Shown one piece after another: positions 52,108 through 61,376 of a DNA stretch of 64,000 nucleotides. The notes under the pieces were generated by a model. That model was not told where the DNA came from. It made no database searches and saw only the letters and a program-made list of their open reading frames with translations. Every line of letters begins with the position of its first letter. The first letter of the stretch is position 1. Origin of the DNA: Oceanobacillus_B kapialis (GTDB lineage Bacteria > Bacillota > Bacilli > Bacillales > Amphibacillaceae); NCBI RefSeq assembly GCF_042685265.1, contig NZ_JBHUMX010000014.1, one strand, 5' to 3'. The translations under genes and the position numbers were made by a program.

Positions 52108-53235
52108 ATGAAAGTCGTCGTTGTAGGAACAGGAATTGTTGGGGCAAGTGCTGCTTACTATTTTGTGAAAAATGGTGTTGAGGTTGTGATGGTAGACAGA
52201 GCGGAAGACGGAAAAGCTACTTCTGCAGGAGCTGGAATTGTGTGCCCGTGGATCTCTAGTGTGGACGATCCAAATTGGTATCAAATTGCCAAACGCGGGG
52301 CAAGATTTTATCCAAACCTTATTCAACAATTAATAGAAGATGGAGAAACCGAAACGGGCTATAAAAAGGTCGGAGCATTGAGCGTTAGCACTGATCAAGC
52401 CAAATTAGATGAAATTGAGGAACGCGTTAAACAGAAAAAAATAGAAGCACCTGAAGTCGGGGATATTAGAAGGCTGAATAGCGAGGAAGCTCAAGCAATG
52501 TTTCCTGCCCTCTCTAATGAATTGGAGGCTGTCTATGTCTCAGGAGCAGCGCGTATTGATGGAAGTTATTTACGCGATGCCTTAAAACGTGCTTCTCAAA
52601 AACATGGTGCACGCTTAATTGAAGGGGAGGCAAGGCTAGTTACCTCAGAAAAAGCAATAACAGGTGTGGAAGTTAATGAGGAAACGATTTACGCCGACAA
52701 AGTATTAATTACAGCAGGTGCTTGGGCTCCAGAATTATTAAAACCTCTCGGACTTGAACTGGACTTGGAGCCGCAACGTGGACAAATTGCTCACATTAAT
52801 CTGCCTGGCCAGGACACGTCGGATTGGCCTGTTGTTCTACCACATACAAGTCATTACATGTTAGCTTTTGATGATTCTCGTGTTGTTGCTGGTGCTACGA
52901 GAGAAACTGGGTCAGGTTTTGATTATCGCTTAACAGCTGGTGGCGTGCATAACGTATTAGGAGCAGCTTTAGATGTAGCCCCTGGTCTAAACGAAGGAAC
53001 TTTAAAAGAGGTACGTATTGGATTTCGCCCAATGGGTCCAGATATTCTTCCATTATTAGGTCAGGTTGACGCTATAGAAGGGCTTTTTATGGCGAATGGA
53101 TTGGGAGCTTCTGGATTAACAATGGGCCCTTATGTCGGTACGTTGGCAGCAGGGTTAATGACAGGTGAAGAAGTAGAGTTAGATATGGACCCATACCAGC
53201 CGATGCGAGCTATTTCCGTTAAAGAAACTATTTAA
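52108..53235 (+). CDS. DAO-family FAD-dependent amino acid oxidase/dehydrogenase
   Basis: A 375-residue flavoenzyme. The FAD motif VVVVGTGIVGASAAYYFVKNG is at the N-terminus, and IGFRPMGPDILPLLG with GLGASGLTMGPYVG is the C-terminal DAO signature. The family includes glycine oxidase, sarcosine oxidase and D-amino acid dehydrogenase. AGAGGAGG precedes the ATG at 52108. The malate synthase gene directly downstream suggests that glyoxylate is the product, as for glycine or N-substituted glycines. The substrate is inferred, not shown. Confidence 0.88.
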   Translation: MKVVVVGTGIVGASAAYYFVKNGVEVVMVDRAEDGKATSAGAGIVCPWISSVDDPNWYQIAKRGARFYPNLIQQLIEDGETETGYKKVGALSVSTDQAKLDEIEERVKQKKIEAPEVGDIRRLNSEEAQAMFPALSNELEAVYVSGAARIDGSYLRDALKRASQKHGARLIEGEARLVTSEKAITGVEVNEETIYADKVLITAGAWAPELLKPLGLELDLEPQRGQIAHINLPGQDTSDWPVVLPHTSHYMLAFDDSRVVAGATRETGSGFDYRLTAGGVHNVLGAALDVAPGLNEGTLKEVRIGFRPMGPDILPLLGQVDAIEGLFMANGLGASGLTMGPYVGTLAAGLMTGEEVELDMDPYQPMRAISVKETI

Positions 53236-53259
53236 CTCATATAGGAGAGGCTAATCGAA

Positions 53260-55443
53260 ATGACAAATTATAGAGTAATAGAATCCTTGCAGGTGGAAGA
53301 GCGACTATACCATTTTTTAGAAGAAGTTTTAAAAGAAGTCAATATAGATGCTAAAAAGTTTTGGTATGACTTTTCCTGTCTTGTCAGGGACCTTACACCA
53401 GAAAATAATGCTGTTCTTCGGGAAAGAGAACAATTACAGGCGGCGATTAACGAGTGGCATACGGAGAATCCGACCTTTAATAACGCCCAGTATAAAATGT
53501 TTCTTGAGAATATTGGATACTTAGAGCACGAGCCTAAAGATGTAACGATTACAACCAAAAACGTGGATAGTGAAGTGGTGTTAGCGGGACCGCAGCTGGT
53601 GGTTCCTGTTAACAATGCTCGCTATGCTATTAATGCTGCTAATGCGAGATGGGGTAGTCTTTATGATGCCCTGTATGGGACAGATGTAATTTCCGAAGCA
53701 GACGGCGCTGAAAAAGGTAGGGGCTATAATCCTGTACGAGGGAAGAAAGTGGTGGATTACGGACGAGATGTATTAGACCAATTTTTTCCTTTAGTACAGG
53801 GGAGCCACCATCATGTAACCGGATATATTATTAAAAATGACATGCTGAAATTTGTGCTGGAAGATGGTAATACCACATCTTTATCTGACGCAACACTTTT
53901 TCAAGGCTATAAGGGCGAGCAGTCCAATCCGAAAGTAATCCTGTTTAAACACAATGGCCTTCACATAGAAATTGTAAGGGATGAGAAGGATCCAATTGGG
54001 AGTCGTGATAAAGCACACGTAAAGGATATTTATCTAGAGGCGGCCCTTACTACCATTATGGATTGTGAAGATTCCGTGGCTGCGGTGGACGTAGAGGATA
54101 AGCTAGCTGTTTATCATAATTGGCTTGGACTTATGAAAAGTGACTTAACTGCCTCTTTTGAAAAAAACGGACAAATCGTTGAACGGCGATTGCAAGCTGA
54201 TCGTGAATATATCGGGTTAGAGGGAAACCCTTTTACCCTAAAGGGCCGATCCTTAATGTTTGTGCGAAATGTTGGCCATTTGATGAAAACAGAGGCGATT
54301 TTAAATAAGGAAGGCTCGCCAATATATGAAGGTATATTAGATACAGTTGTTACCAGCCTTATTGCTTTACATTCTATAAATGGTAAAGCGAAATACGCCA
54401 ACTCGCAGACAGGATCTATTTATATTGTGAAGCCTAAAATGCACGGTTCTAAGGAAGTAGCTTTTAGTAATAGATTGTTTAATCGTGTAGAAGACTTACT
54501 TGGACTGCCCAGACATACAATTAAGATTGGCGTGATGGATGAGGAAAGAAGAACTTCCCTAAATTTGAAAGCCTGTATTGAACAAGTAAAAGACAGAATC
54601 GTATTTATAAACACGGGGTTTCTTGATCGTACAGGGGATGAGATACACTCATCAATGGTCGCTGGACCTGTACAAAGGAAAAATGATATGAAGCATACTG
54701 CCTGGATTAAAGCCTATGAAGCCTCAAATGTGTCTACTGCCCTTTCAAGTGGCTTTCAGCAAACAGCACAAATTGGTAAGGGCATGTGGGCAGCCCCAGA
54801 TCGCATGAAAGCTATGGTCGAAGAAAAGGTTGCTCATCCACAAGCTGGTGCCACAACAGCTTGGGTTCCGTCACCAACAGCAGCTACTCTCCATGCGCTT
54901 CATTACCACCAAGTAGATGTTACCGATGTTCAAAAACAACTGTTAACGGAAGAGACATCTTCCTATCGTGATGATCTTTTACAAATTCCGTTTTTAACGG
55001 GAGAGGTTTTATCTGAAGAAGCCGTTCAACAGGAACTAAACAACAATATACAAGGAATTCTAGGATATGTCGTCCGGTGGATTAACCAAGGGATTGGTTG
55101 CTCTAAAGTACCTGACATTCACAATATTGGTTTGATGGAAGACCGTGCAACACTTCGAATATCTAGCCAACATATTGCCAATTGGCTCCATCATGGGATA
55201 TGCACCAAGGAACAGGTTTACAAGACGTTCGAGCGTATGGCGACAGTAGTGGATCAGCAGAATCAAATAGGCGTTTCCTATGAACCAATGGCGAATAAAA
55301 AAGAAAGTTCGATAGCCTTTCAGACTGCATGCAGACTTGTTTTCGAAGGAGAAAAGCAGCCAAATGGGTATACAGAACCAATTTTACATGAAGGCCGAAA
55401 AGCAAAAAAAGCAGAAGATAGCTATCTACTAAACAAAGGATGA
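53260..55443 (+). CDS. glcB: Malate synthase G
   Basis: A 727-residue single-chain enzyme that condenses glyoxylate with acetyl-CoA to malate. The size and sequence are those of isoform G, not the smaller isoform A. Visible motifs are TTIMDCEDSVAAVDVEDK, VKPKMHGSKEVAFSNRLF and GVMDEERRTSLNLKACI. AGGAGAGG lies upstream. No isocitrate lyase gene is nearby, so it serves a glyoxylate source other than the glyoxylate shunt, probably the adjacent flavoenzyme. Its stop overlaps an ATG of the next gene. Confidence 0.93.
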   Translation: MTNYRVIESLQVEERLYHFLEEVLKEVNIDAKKFWYDFSCLVRDLTPENNAVLREREQLQAAINEWHTENPTFNNAQYKMFLENIGYLEHEPKDVTITTKNVDSEVVLAGPQLVVPVNNARYAINAANARWGSLYDALYGTDVISEADGAEKGRGYNPVRGKKVVDYGRDVLDQFFPLVQGSHHHVTGYIIKNDMLKFVLEDGNTTSLSDATLFQGYKGEQSNPKVILFKHNGLHIEIVRDEKDPIGSRDKAHVKDIYLEAALTTIMDCEDSVAAVDVEDKLAVYHNWLGLMKSDLTASFEKNGQIVERRLQADREYIGLEGNPFTLKGRSLMFVRNVGHLMKTEAILNKEGSPIYEGILDTVVTSLIALHSINGKAKYANSQTGSIYIVKPKMHGSKEVAFSNRLFNRVEDLLGLPRHTIKIGVMDEERRTSLNLKACIEQVKDRIVFINTGFLDRTGDEIHSSMVAGPVQRKNDMKHTAWIKAYEASNVSTALSSGFQQTAQIGKGMWAAPDRMKAMVEEKVAHPQAGATTAWVPSPTAATLHALHYHQVDVTDVQKQLLTEETSSYRDDLLQIPFLTGEVLSEEAVQQELNNNIQGILGYVVRWINQGIGCSKVPDIHNIGLMEDRATLRISSQHIANWLHHGICTKEQVYKTFERMATVVDQQNQIGVSYEPMANKKESSIAFQTACRLVFEGEKQPNGYTEPILHEGRKAKKAEDSYLLNKG

Positions 55444-55448
55444 AAAGT

Positions 55449-56207
55449 ATGAAATTTGTTCGTTACAGTCTTGATAATCAAGTGTTCCAAGGGGTTTTGG
55501 AAAAGGACCTAATCACGCAAATATCAGGAGATCTTTTTACTATCTGGAATAAGACTAATGTAATTTACCAATTAAACGAAGTGAAGCTTCTTGCTCCAGT
55601 GCTGCCGAAACAGATAATAGGTATCGGGGCTAATTATGTAGCAATAGAAGGAGAACGCCCCATAGAGCCTGTACAGCACCCGGTGTTCTTTTTTAAACCA
55701 GTATCGTCTGTTATCGGACCTACAGACAATATCGTGATACCTAAACAGGTGGAGCAGGTAAAATTTGAGGCAGAACTGGCCGTGGTGATTGGAAAAGAAA
55801 TCAAAAACCTACAAGCAGGAGATGATGTAGCGCCGTATATATTTGGATATACGGTTGCCAATGATGTCACAGCACCTGATCTTTTTCATTCGGATGGCCA
55901 TTGGACGATTGGAAAAGCGTTTGATACATGTACGCCACTTGGTCCAGTAATCGAAACAGACCTTGACTGGAGAAATGTTCGTATTGTAGCTAGCGTAGAT
56001 GGGGTGAGAAAACAAGATAGCCCTACAGAATTTATGATTGTTAGCATTCCAGAGATGATTATTTACTTATCCCAAGTCATGACATTAAATCCAGGGGATG
56101 TTTTATTAACGGGAAGCCCTGTGGGTGCGGAAATGGTCGGACCTGGTAGCGCTGTTGATTGTAGCATAAAGAAAGTCGGTACATTGCATAACAAAGTTAT
56201 AAGCTAA
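55449..56207 (+). CDS. Fumarylacetoacetate hydrolase-family protein
   Basis: A 252-residue FAH-fold enzyme. The metal ligands are Glu and Glu in KFEAELAVVIGKE and Asp in VANDVTAPDLF; KAFDTCTPLGP and LLTGSPVGAEMVGPG are also typical. The family includes acylpyruvate hydrolases, hydratases and oxaloacetate tautomerases or decarboxylases. The start at 55449 has AAAGGATG upstream and gives the common MKFVRY start; the ATG at 55440 is the alternative. As last gene of the operon it could act on malate-derived oxaloacetate or a side product. Confidence 0.88.
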   Translation: MKFVRYSLDNQVFQGVLEKDLITQISGDLFTIWNKTNVIYQLNEVKLLAPVLPKQIIGIGANYVAIEGERPIEPVQHPVFFFKPVSSVIGPTDNIVIPKQVEQVKFEAELAVVIGKEIKNLQAGDDVAPYIFGYTVANDVTAPDLFHSDGHWTIGKAFDTCTPLGPVIETDLDWRNVRIVASVDGVRKQDSPTEFMIVSIPEMIIYLSQVMTLNPGDVLLTGSPVGAEMVGPGSAVDCSIKKVGTLHNKVIS

Positions 56208-56214
56208 CTATTAT

Positions 56215-56241
56215 AAAAGGCTTCCCATAGGGAGGCCTTTT
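56215..56241 (+). terminator. Terminator of the peptide/glyoxylate operon
   Basis: AAAAGGCTTCCC pairs with GGGAGGCCTTTT (one wobble) with a 3-base loop. It marks the end of the M20-to-FAH operon. Confidence 0.85.
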
Positions 56242-56407
56242 GTCGTTAGAGACATTGTTACCGATTACAAAATGAGACGTCTTTCGTTGTTTTTCTTGCT
56301 TGTTTGTATTATGATTTACTATATTGGCTTGACCTAGAAGACTCTTTGTGAATAACATCACTTGGTTCTACAGTGCAAGCATGACGAAGTAGTAAAGGAG
56401 AAGGACA

Positions 56408-57580
56408 TTGAAAATAGGTATTGATAAAATTGGCTTTTACGCACCACACTTATATGTAGATATGAATAAACTTGCGGTAGCAAGAGATGTAGAACCTGCG
56501 AAATTTACAATTGGAATTGGGCAGGAAGAAATGGCGGTTACTCCACTAACGCAGGACACTGTAACACTTGCAGCTAATGCCGCTTTGGAAATTTTAGATG
56601 AAAAAGATAAACAAGAGATCGATTTTGTTATTTTTGGAACAGAAACAGGCATTGACAGTTCAAAAGCAGCAGCGGTTTATGTGCATGACTTGCTTGGCAT
56701 AAATCCAGATGCCCGTAGTGTTGAGATGAAACAGGCATGTTATGCAGCAACAGCAGCAATCCAAATGGCCAAAGGACATATTGCTTTAAATCCGGATAGC
56801 AAAGTATTGGTTCTTGCCTCAGACATTGCCAGATATGGCATCCGTACTGGTGGGGAGGCAACCCAGGGTGCGGGAGCTGTCGCTATGTTGATTAGTGCAG
56901 ATCCGAAAATTCTCGCTCTTGAGGAAAAAAGTGCTTACCATACCAGTGATGTAATGGACTTCTGGCGCCCAACTTATACGGACAAAGCGCTAGTTGATGG
57001 AAAACTTTCTAATGAGAAATATATAGAATTTTTTGCGAAGATTTGGGAGCAATATAAAGAGAAAACAGGAGCCACTTTCTCTGACTTTGAAGCAATCTGT
57101 TTCCATCTCCCATACACAAAAATGGGACAAAAGGCATTGAAGCCACTTTTACCTGAGACAGATGAAGTAACTCAAGACAGACTGTTAGGAAATAATGAAG
57201 CAAGTAAAACCTATAATAAACGAATTGGTAATATTTATACCGGCTCACTCTATCTTAGTCTTCTATCTCTACTAGAAACAAAAGAAGATTTACAAGAAGG
57301 AGCAAGAATTGGGTTATTTAGTTATGGCTCTGGCGCAGTAGGAGAATTCTTTACAGGCATTCTCCAGCCTGGTTTCCAAAATGCATTGCAACCTGCTAGG
57401 CATAAAGAAATTCTAGATTCACGAAAAGAAATTTCAGTAGCTGAATATGAAGAGGAATTTGAAAGAAGACTTCCAACTGATGGCTCTAATTTAGAGCTAG
57501 AGAAGGAAGACGATCCATCAGCGATTTATTTAGCCGGGATCAAAGATCATATGCGACAGTATGTAAATAACAAAAGTTAA
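56408..57580 (+). CDS. mvaS: Hydroxymethylglutaryl-CoA synthase
   Basis: A 390-residue enzyme of the mevalonate pathway that joins acetyl-CoA and acetoacetyl-CoA. The catalytic Glu is in FGTETGIDSSKA, the Cys in EMKQACYAATAAI and the His in ICFHLPYTKMG. Length matches Gram-positive MvaS. The start is a TTG at 56408 with GGAGAAGG upstream. No other mevalonate gene is in the window. The pathway would feed farnesyl diphosphate to the crt operon, but many Bacillaceae use the MEP route instead, so this is notable. Confidence 0.94.
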   Translation: MKIGIDKIGFYAPHLYVDMNKLAVARDVEPAKFTIGIGQEEMAVTPLTQDTVTLAANAALEILDEKDKQEIDFVIFGTETGIDSSKAAAVYVHDLLGINPDARSVEMKQACYAATAAIQMAKGHIALNPDSKVLVLASDIARYGIRTGGEATQGAGAVAMLISADPKILALEEKSAYHTSDVMDFWRPTYTDKALVDGKLSNEKYIEFFAKIWEQYKEKTGATFSDFEAICFHLPYTKMGQKALKPLLPETDEVTQDRLLGNNEASKTYNKRIGNIYTGSLYLSLLSLLETKEDLQEGARIGLFSYGSGAVGEFFTGILQPGFQNALQPARHKEILDSRKEISVAEYEEEFERRLPTDGSNLELEKEDDPSAIYLAGIKDHMRQYVNNKS

Positions 57581-57587
57581 TTTAATT

Positions 57588-57623
57588 AAATCCCACGATA
57601 CAAATTCGTATCGTGGGATTTTT
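57588..57623. terminator. Bidirectional terminator after mvaS
   Basis: A perfect 14-bp stem AAATCCCACGATAC/GTATCGTGGGATTT with a 6-base loop and T-run separates mvaS from the convergent aldehyde dehydrogenase gene. Confidence 0.9.
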
Positions 57624-57644
57624 GCTCAAATAAGCACCTTAACA

Positions 57645-59096
57645 CTAGAAAGGATACTCTCTATCTTCTGCTTGAACACTAACCCATTGTGTTGTAGTAA
57701 ATTCTTCCATGATCCATTCACCGTTAAAACGGCCAATTCCAGATTGTTTTACACCGCCAAATGGCATATGGGGTTCATCGTTTACTGGCATATCATTTAC
57801 ATGGACCATGCCAGATTGAATTTTTCTTGCGACCTGCATGCCGCGGTAGCGGTCTTTTGTGAAGACAGAGCCACTAAGACCATATGGCGAATCATTGGCG
57901 ATTTGGATAGCTTCTTCTTCACTTTTAGCACGCAGAAGGGAAGCAACAGGTCCAAATACTTCATCTTTCGCCGCAGCCATATCATTTGTAACCTCTGAAA
58001 AGATGACCGGATGGATGACATTTCCTTCTGTCTTAAACGCTGTATGGAGTTTGGCGCCTTGATCGATTGTTTTCTTGATAAGGTCTTCCACATGTTCTAC
58101 TTGGCCCTGATTAATAATCGGTCCAATCAGCACGTCATCTTGAAATGGATCTCCTGCCTTCAGCTTACTGGCAATTTTGGTAAATGATTCGACAAATTCA
58201 TCATATATACTGTCGTGTACAATAATGCGATTTAGAGATAGACAGATTTGTCCTTGGTGAAGGAAGGATCCGAATACCGCAGCTTGAGCAGCTTTCTCAA
58301 TATCTGCATCGTCCAGTACAACCATCACATTATTCCCACCAAGTTCAAGAGAGGTTTCTTTCAGATGTTTACTGGCAAGCTGTGCAATATGTGTCCCTAC
58401 CTCTGTCGATCCTGTAAACGATATAAGTTTAGGAACTGGATGCTCGACAAATTCATCTCCAATTTCTGACCCGCGGCCTGCTACAACATGAATAACGCCA
58501 TCTGGAAAGCCTGCTTCCTGCAGCAAGTCAGCTATTAATAATCCAGATGTTACGGGCGTATCAGAAGCTGGTTTCACAACAACTGTATTTCCTGTGGCAA
58601 GTGCTGGAGCAATTGTACGCATTGCTAAATGGAAAGGGAAGTTCCAAGGTCCGATGACCCCAATAACACCTTTTGCTGTGCGGTAGGTGTAATTTTCTTT
58701 CCCTTCTGTATTAGAAGCCCCCGTTGTACCTTGCATTCTTGTTGGGAAAGAAGCTGATTCTTGTATGATTTGAATCGCGGATTGTAACTCTACCTCTGCT
58801 TTTACTTTACTGCTGCCGGCTTCTTTAATAAGCCATTCTACGATATGATCCTTATTCGCTTTAATCGTATCGATAAGTCGAAACAAATAATTTTGTTTTT
58901 CTGCTGGAGCTAACTTTTCCCACTCTGGTTGATAGGAAGCTGCAGCTTGGTATGCTTTTTCAAGATCGTCAGGGTTTGCAGATCGTATAATGCCTAGGGT
59001 TTCTCCATTATAGGGATTACTATTTTCTATATTTTTCTCCGAGGAGCCTGTTGTCCATTCGCCATCGATAAATATTTTTGTATATTGATTTTGCAT
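57645..59096 (-). CDS. Aldehyde dehydrogenase (YfmT-like)
   Basis: A 483-residue NAD(P)-dependent enzyme. Catalytic Cys is in HQGQICLSLNR, Glu in TSLELGGNN, and the NAD site Asn in GPWNFPFHLAMR. It resembles Bacillus YfmT (vanillin dehydrogenase-like) in the GQIC-LNR motif and length. It could oxidise aromatic or other aldehydes. A role as the missing carotenoid aldehyde dehydrogenase (AldH) is possible but unsupported by position. AGAAAGGAGATAG lies upstream of the ATG. Confidence 0.9.
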   Translation of the reverse strand: MQNQYTKIFIDGEWTTGSSEKNIENSNPYNGETLGIIRSANPDDLEKAYQAAASYQPEWEKLAPAEKQNYLFRLIDTIKANKDHIVEWLIKEAGSSKVKAEVELQSAIQIIQESASFPTRMQGTTGASNTEGKENYTYRTAKGVIGVIGPWNFPFHLAMRTIAPALATGNTVVVKPASDTPVTSGLLIADLLQEAGFPDGVIHVVAGRGSEIGDEFVEHPVPKLISFTGSTEVGTHIAQLASKHLKETSLELGGNNVMVVLDDADIEKAAQAAVFGSFLHQGQICLSLNRIIVHDSIYDEFVESFTKIASKLKAGDPFQDDVLIGPIINQGQVEHVEDLIKKTIDQGAKLHTAFKTEGNVIHPVIFSEVTNDMAAAKDEVFGPVASLLRAKSEEEAIQIANDSPYGLSGSVFTKDRYRGMQVARKIQSGMVHVNDMPVNDEPHMPFGGVKQSGIGRFNGEWIMEEFTTTQWVSVQAEDREYPF

Positions 59097-59250
59097 AAAA
59101 TAATCTATCTCCTTTCTTAATAGATATAACTATTTTCCCGAGGAGGATAGACTGCAAACATTTGGGAGACGAAGCGATTCTCTTTGTTAGGTCTGTCCAT
59201 CTCACTAGAATCATAGGCTATTTATAGAAACAGTGGGAGGGAGATGGGCA

Positions 59251-59895
59251 ATGGAAATTGTAGAGCCGTTATTAAAAATATTGCTTGTTAACATTATTTT
59301 AAGTGGTGATAATGCTGTTGTGATTGCGATGGCCAGTAGGAAGTTACCGGAGCATATGAAGCGAAAGGCTGTGATATGGGGAACGTTTGGAGCGGTAGCT
59401 TTTCGTATCCTTTTCGTATTTCTCGTTCTATTTCTATTAAAATTGCCATGGATTCACTTTATTGGTGGGGTGCTTCTCTTGTTTGTGGCGTATAAGTTAT
59501 TAGTGGACAAGCCTGATAACCATCAGATAAAAGTAGGGAGTTCTTTACAAGAAGCCATTGCGATTATTATTTTTGCAGATATTTTAATGAGTTTGGACAA
59601 TGTGCTGGCAATCGTAGCCATCTCGGATGGGCAATTTATGCTCATCATCATAGGTATTATCATTAGTATTCCAATTATTCTAGTAGCAAGCAATTTCATC
59701 ATGAGGTTGATGGAGAAATATACAAGCATTGTGTATGGGGGAGCTGCATTACTAGCGTGGACAGCAGGAGGGATGATGGTAAAAGAAGAGCATGTGTCTC
59801 AATACTTGGAAGTAATACATGTATCAGAATCTATCTTTCTAGTTGCGCTTATTCTTTTATTATTACTCACAGGTGCAATTCGTCGAAAAATTTAG
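59251..59895 (+). CDS. TerC-family membrane protein (YjbE-like)
   Basis: A 214-residue protein with about seven membrane segments. The two metal-binding signatures are SGDNAVVIAMASRKLP and DILMSLDNVLAIVAIS, the repeated DNA/DNV motif of TerC. Relatives export manganese to secreted enzymes (MeeF, MeeY) or give tellurite resistance. GGAGGGAG lies upstream of the ATG at 59251, so the earlier GTG is not the start. I found no yybP-ykoY manganese riboswitch upstream. It diverges from the aldehyde dehydrogenase gene. Confidence 0.88.
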   Translation: MEIVEPLLKILLVNIILSGDNAVVIAMASRKLPEHMKRKAVIWGTFGAVAFRILFVFLVLFLLKLPWIHFIGGVLLLFVAYKLLVDKPDNHQIKVGSSLQEAIAIIIFADILMSLDNVLAIVAISDGQFMLIIIGIIISIPIILVASNFIMRLMEKYTSIVYGGAALLAWTAGGMMVKEEHVSQYLEVIHVSESIFLVALILLLLLTGAIRRKI

Positions 59896-59934
59896 TTTCT
59901 GATAAAATAGAGAAACAAACAGGAGGTGTTTTCG

Positions 59935-60438
59935 GTGATTACTAGTGACAGACTCTGTTTCAGGCCCTATACAGAGGATGATCTGGAGTTCTATGTACGA
60001 TTATGGGGCGATCCTAAGGTCGTGCGTTACATTGGCAAAGGAAAAACCAAAACGTACGAGCAGGCAAAAGAAAGCTTAGCACACTGGTTTTCCGAGTATG
60101 AACAAGGATTTGGCTTACAGGCACTTGTGCTTAAATCAGAAGACAAGCTAATTGGACATGCTGGGCTAGTGAGACAGAGCATTGAAGGGGAAGAAGAAAT
60201 AGAAATTGGATATTGGCTGCTTCCAGAATATTGGGGGAAGGGATTGGCAAAAGAAGCTGCCCTTACACTGAGAGATTATGGGTTTAAAATAAGGGGCTTT
60301 AATAAGTTGATTGCATTGATTAATCCTAATCATCCTGCTTCCATTTTTGTTGCCAAAAAGGCTGGTCTGAGCTATGAGAAAACAGTAAAGCTTGCTGAAG
60401 GAGATACGTTGGTGTACGCGATCAGGGCAGATAAATAA
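59935..60438 (+). CDS. GNAT-family N-acetyltransferase (RimJ/RimL-like)
   Basis: A 167-residue acetyltransferase. It starts ITSDRLCFRPYTEDDLEFYV, typical of the RimJ/RimL subgroup, and has the acetyl-CoA region IEIGYWLLPEYWGKGLAKEAA and ALINPNHPASIFVAKKAGL. The start is a GTG at 59935 with AGGAGG 8 bases upstream. It is followed 16 bases later by the kinase-like gene, so the two are probably co-transcribed. The acceptor molecule is unknown. Confidence 0.88.
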   Translation: MITSDRLCFRPYTEDDLEFYVRLWGDPKVVRYIGKGKTKTYEQAKESLAHWFSEYEQGFGLQALVLKSEDKLIGHAGLVRQSIEGEEEIEIGYWLLPEYWGKGLAKEAALTLRDYGFKIRGFNKLIALINPNHPASIFVAKKAGLSYEKTVKLAEGDTLVYAIRADK

Positions 60439-60454
60439 GAAGGGAGGAAGTTAA

Positions 60455-61318
60455 TTGTTAGAGCATCTATTAAAGAGATTCCGGTTACGGGTGCAATCCA
60501 TTCATGAAGTAGAGGATTCTTTTAGCTCCACTGTATATCGATGTAGATTGCTTGGTGGAGAAGCGTTATATTTAAAGATACCGTACAATAAAATCAAATT
60601 TCAAAGAGAGTTAGAAGCATACGAAATTTTAGAAGACAGAGTCGCCACTCCAAAAATGCTGGATTATTGGGATGGGGATGAAGTGTGTGCTGGTGCTTTT
60701 TTATTATCTGAATTAAAAGGAAGCCCTTTAACAACTGAAGCATCATCAAATGTAGCTTTTCAGATTGGAGTGCTTCATGCATCGATGCACGACATTATGC
60801 CACCAGAGAATCGGGATCTATTCGGTATGAAAAATGAATTTCCGAATTGGTCGTCATTTATAGAAAACCAATTTTATAGTTTTGCAGAGGACGTTAAAGG
60901 AACGTTGGATGAACAGTTATACCATTTGGCGATTGAGAAATTTGAGAAGATGAAACAACAGCTTCCAAGCCCAGATGGTCCAAGCTTCATACATATGGAT
61001 TTTCGCCCAGCTAATATTATTGTGAATAAAGGGAATGTTTCTGGAGTGCTCGATTTTGAAAGCGTGCGATTTGGTTCGACGGAAATTGATTTCACGAAAC
61101 TGTATCGGGACTTTTTGGATGAAGATAGCAGGTTATCGAAAGCTTATCAAGAAGGGTATAAAAGTATTAGACCATTAATAGATTTAGAAGCTGTCCTGCC
61201 TTTTTACCGGTTTGCAGATGCTTTCAATAGTATCGGATGGTGCAACCGACGTGGTACTGAAAAAAATGCAGCGTTTCTTGAAGAAAATATGAAGAAATTA
61301 AGAGAGTTTGTACTGTAG
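60455..61318 (+). CDS. Aminoglycoside phosphotransferase-like kinase
   Basis: A 287-residue protein of the APH/choline kinase fold. The Brenner-type catalytic motif is FIHMDFRPANIIV (about residue 180) followed by VSGVLDFESVRFGS, the metal-binding DFE. The N-terminal ATP-binding lobe has LYLKIPYNK. Start is a TTG with GGGAGGAAG upstream. APH-like proteins phosphorylate small molecules; an antibiotic is not implied. It follows the acetyltransferase gene closely. Confidence 0.85.
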   Translation: MLEHLLKRFRLRVQSIHEVEDSFSSTVYRCRLLGGEALYLKIPYNKIKFQRELEAYEILEDRVATPKMLDYWDGDEVCAGAFLLSELKGSPLTTEASSNVAFQIGVLHASMHDIMPPENRDLFGMKNEFPNWSSFIENQFYSFAEDVKGTLDEQLYHLAIEKFEKMKQQLPSPDGPSFIHMDFRPANIIVNKGNVSGVLDFESVRFGSTEIDFTKLYRDFLDEDSRLSKAYQEGYKSIRPLIDLEAVLPFYRFADAFNSIGWCNRRGTEKNAAFLEENMKKLREFVL

Positions 61319-61376
61319 CGTAAATGAATTTTACAACTGTCAGGAACAGATAATATAGGTAGAGGGGGAGAGGAAA

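Noticed and set aside
57645..59096. Aldehyde dehydrogenase as the AldH step of staphyloxanthin synthesis
   Set aside because: It is 20 kb from the crt operon, on the other strand, and looks more like YfmT. Position gives no support.
59097..59250. yybP-ykoY manganese riboswitch before the TerC gene
   Set aside because: I looked for the conserved core and did not find it in the 154-base gap.
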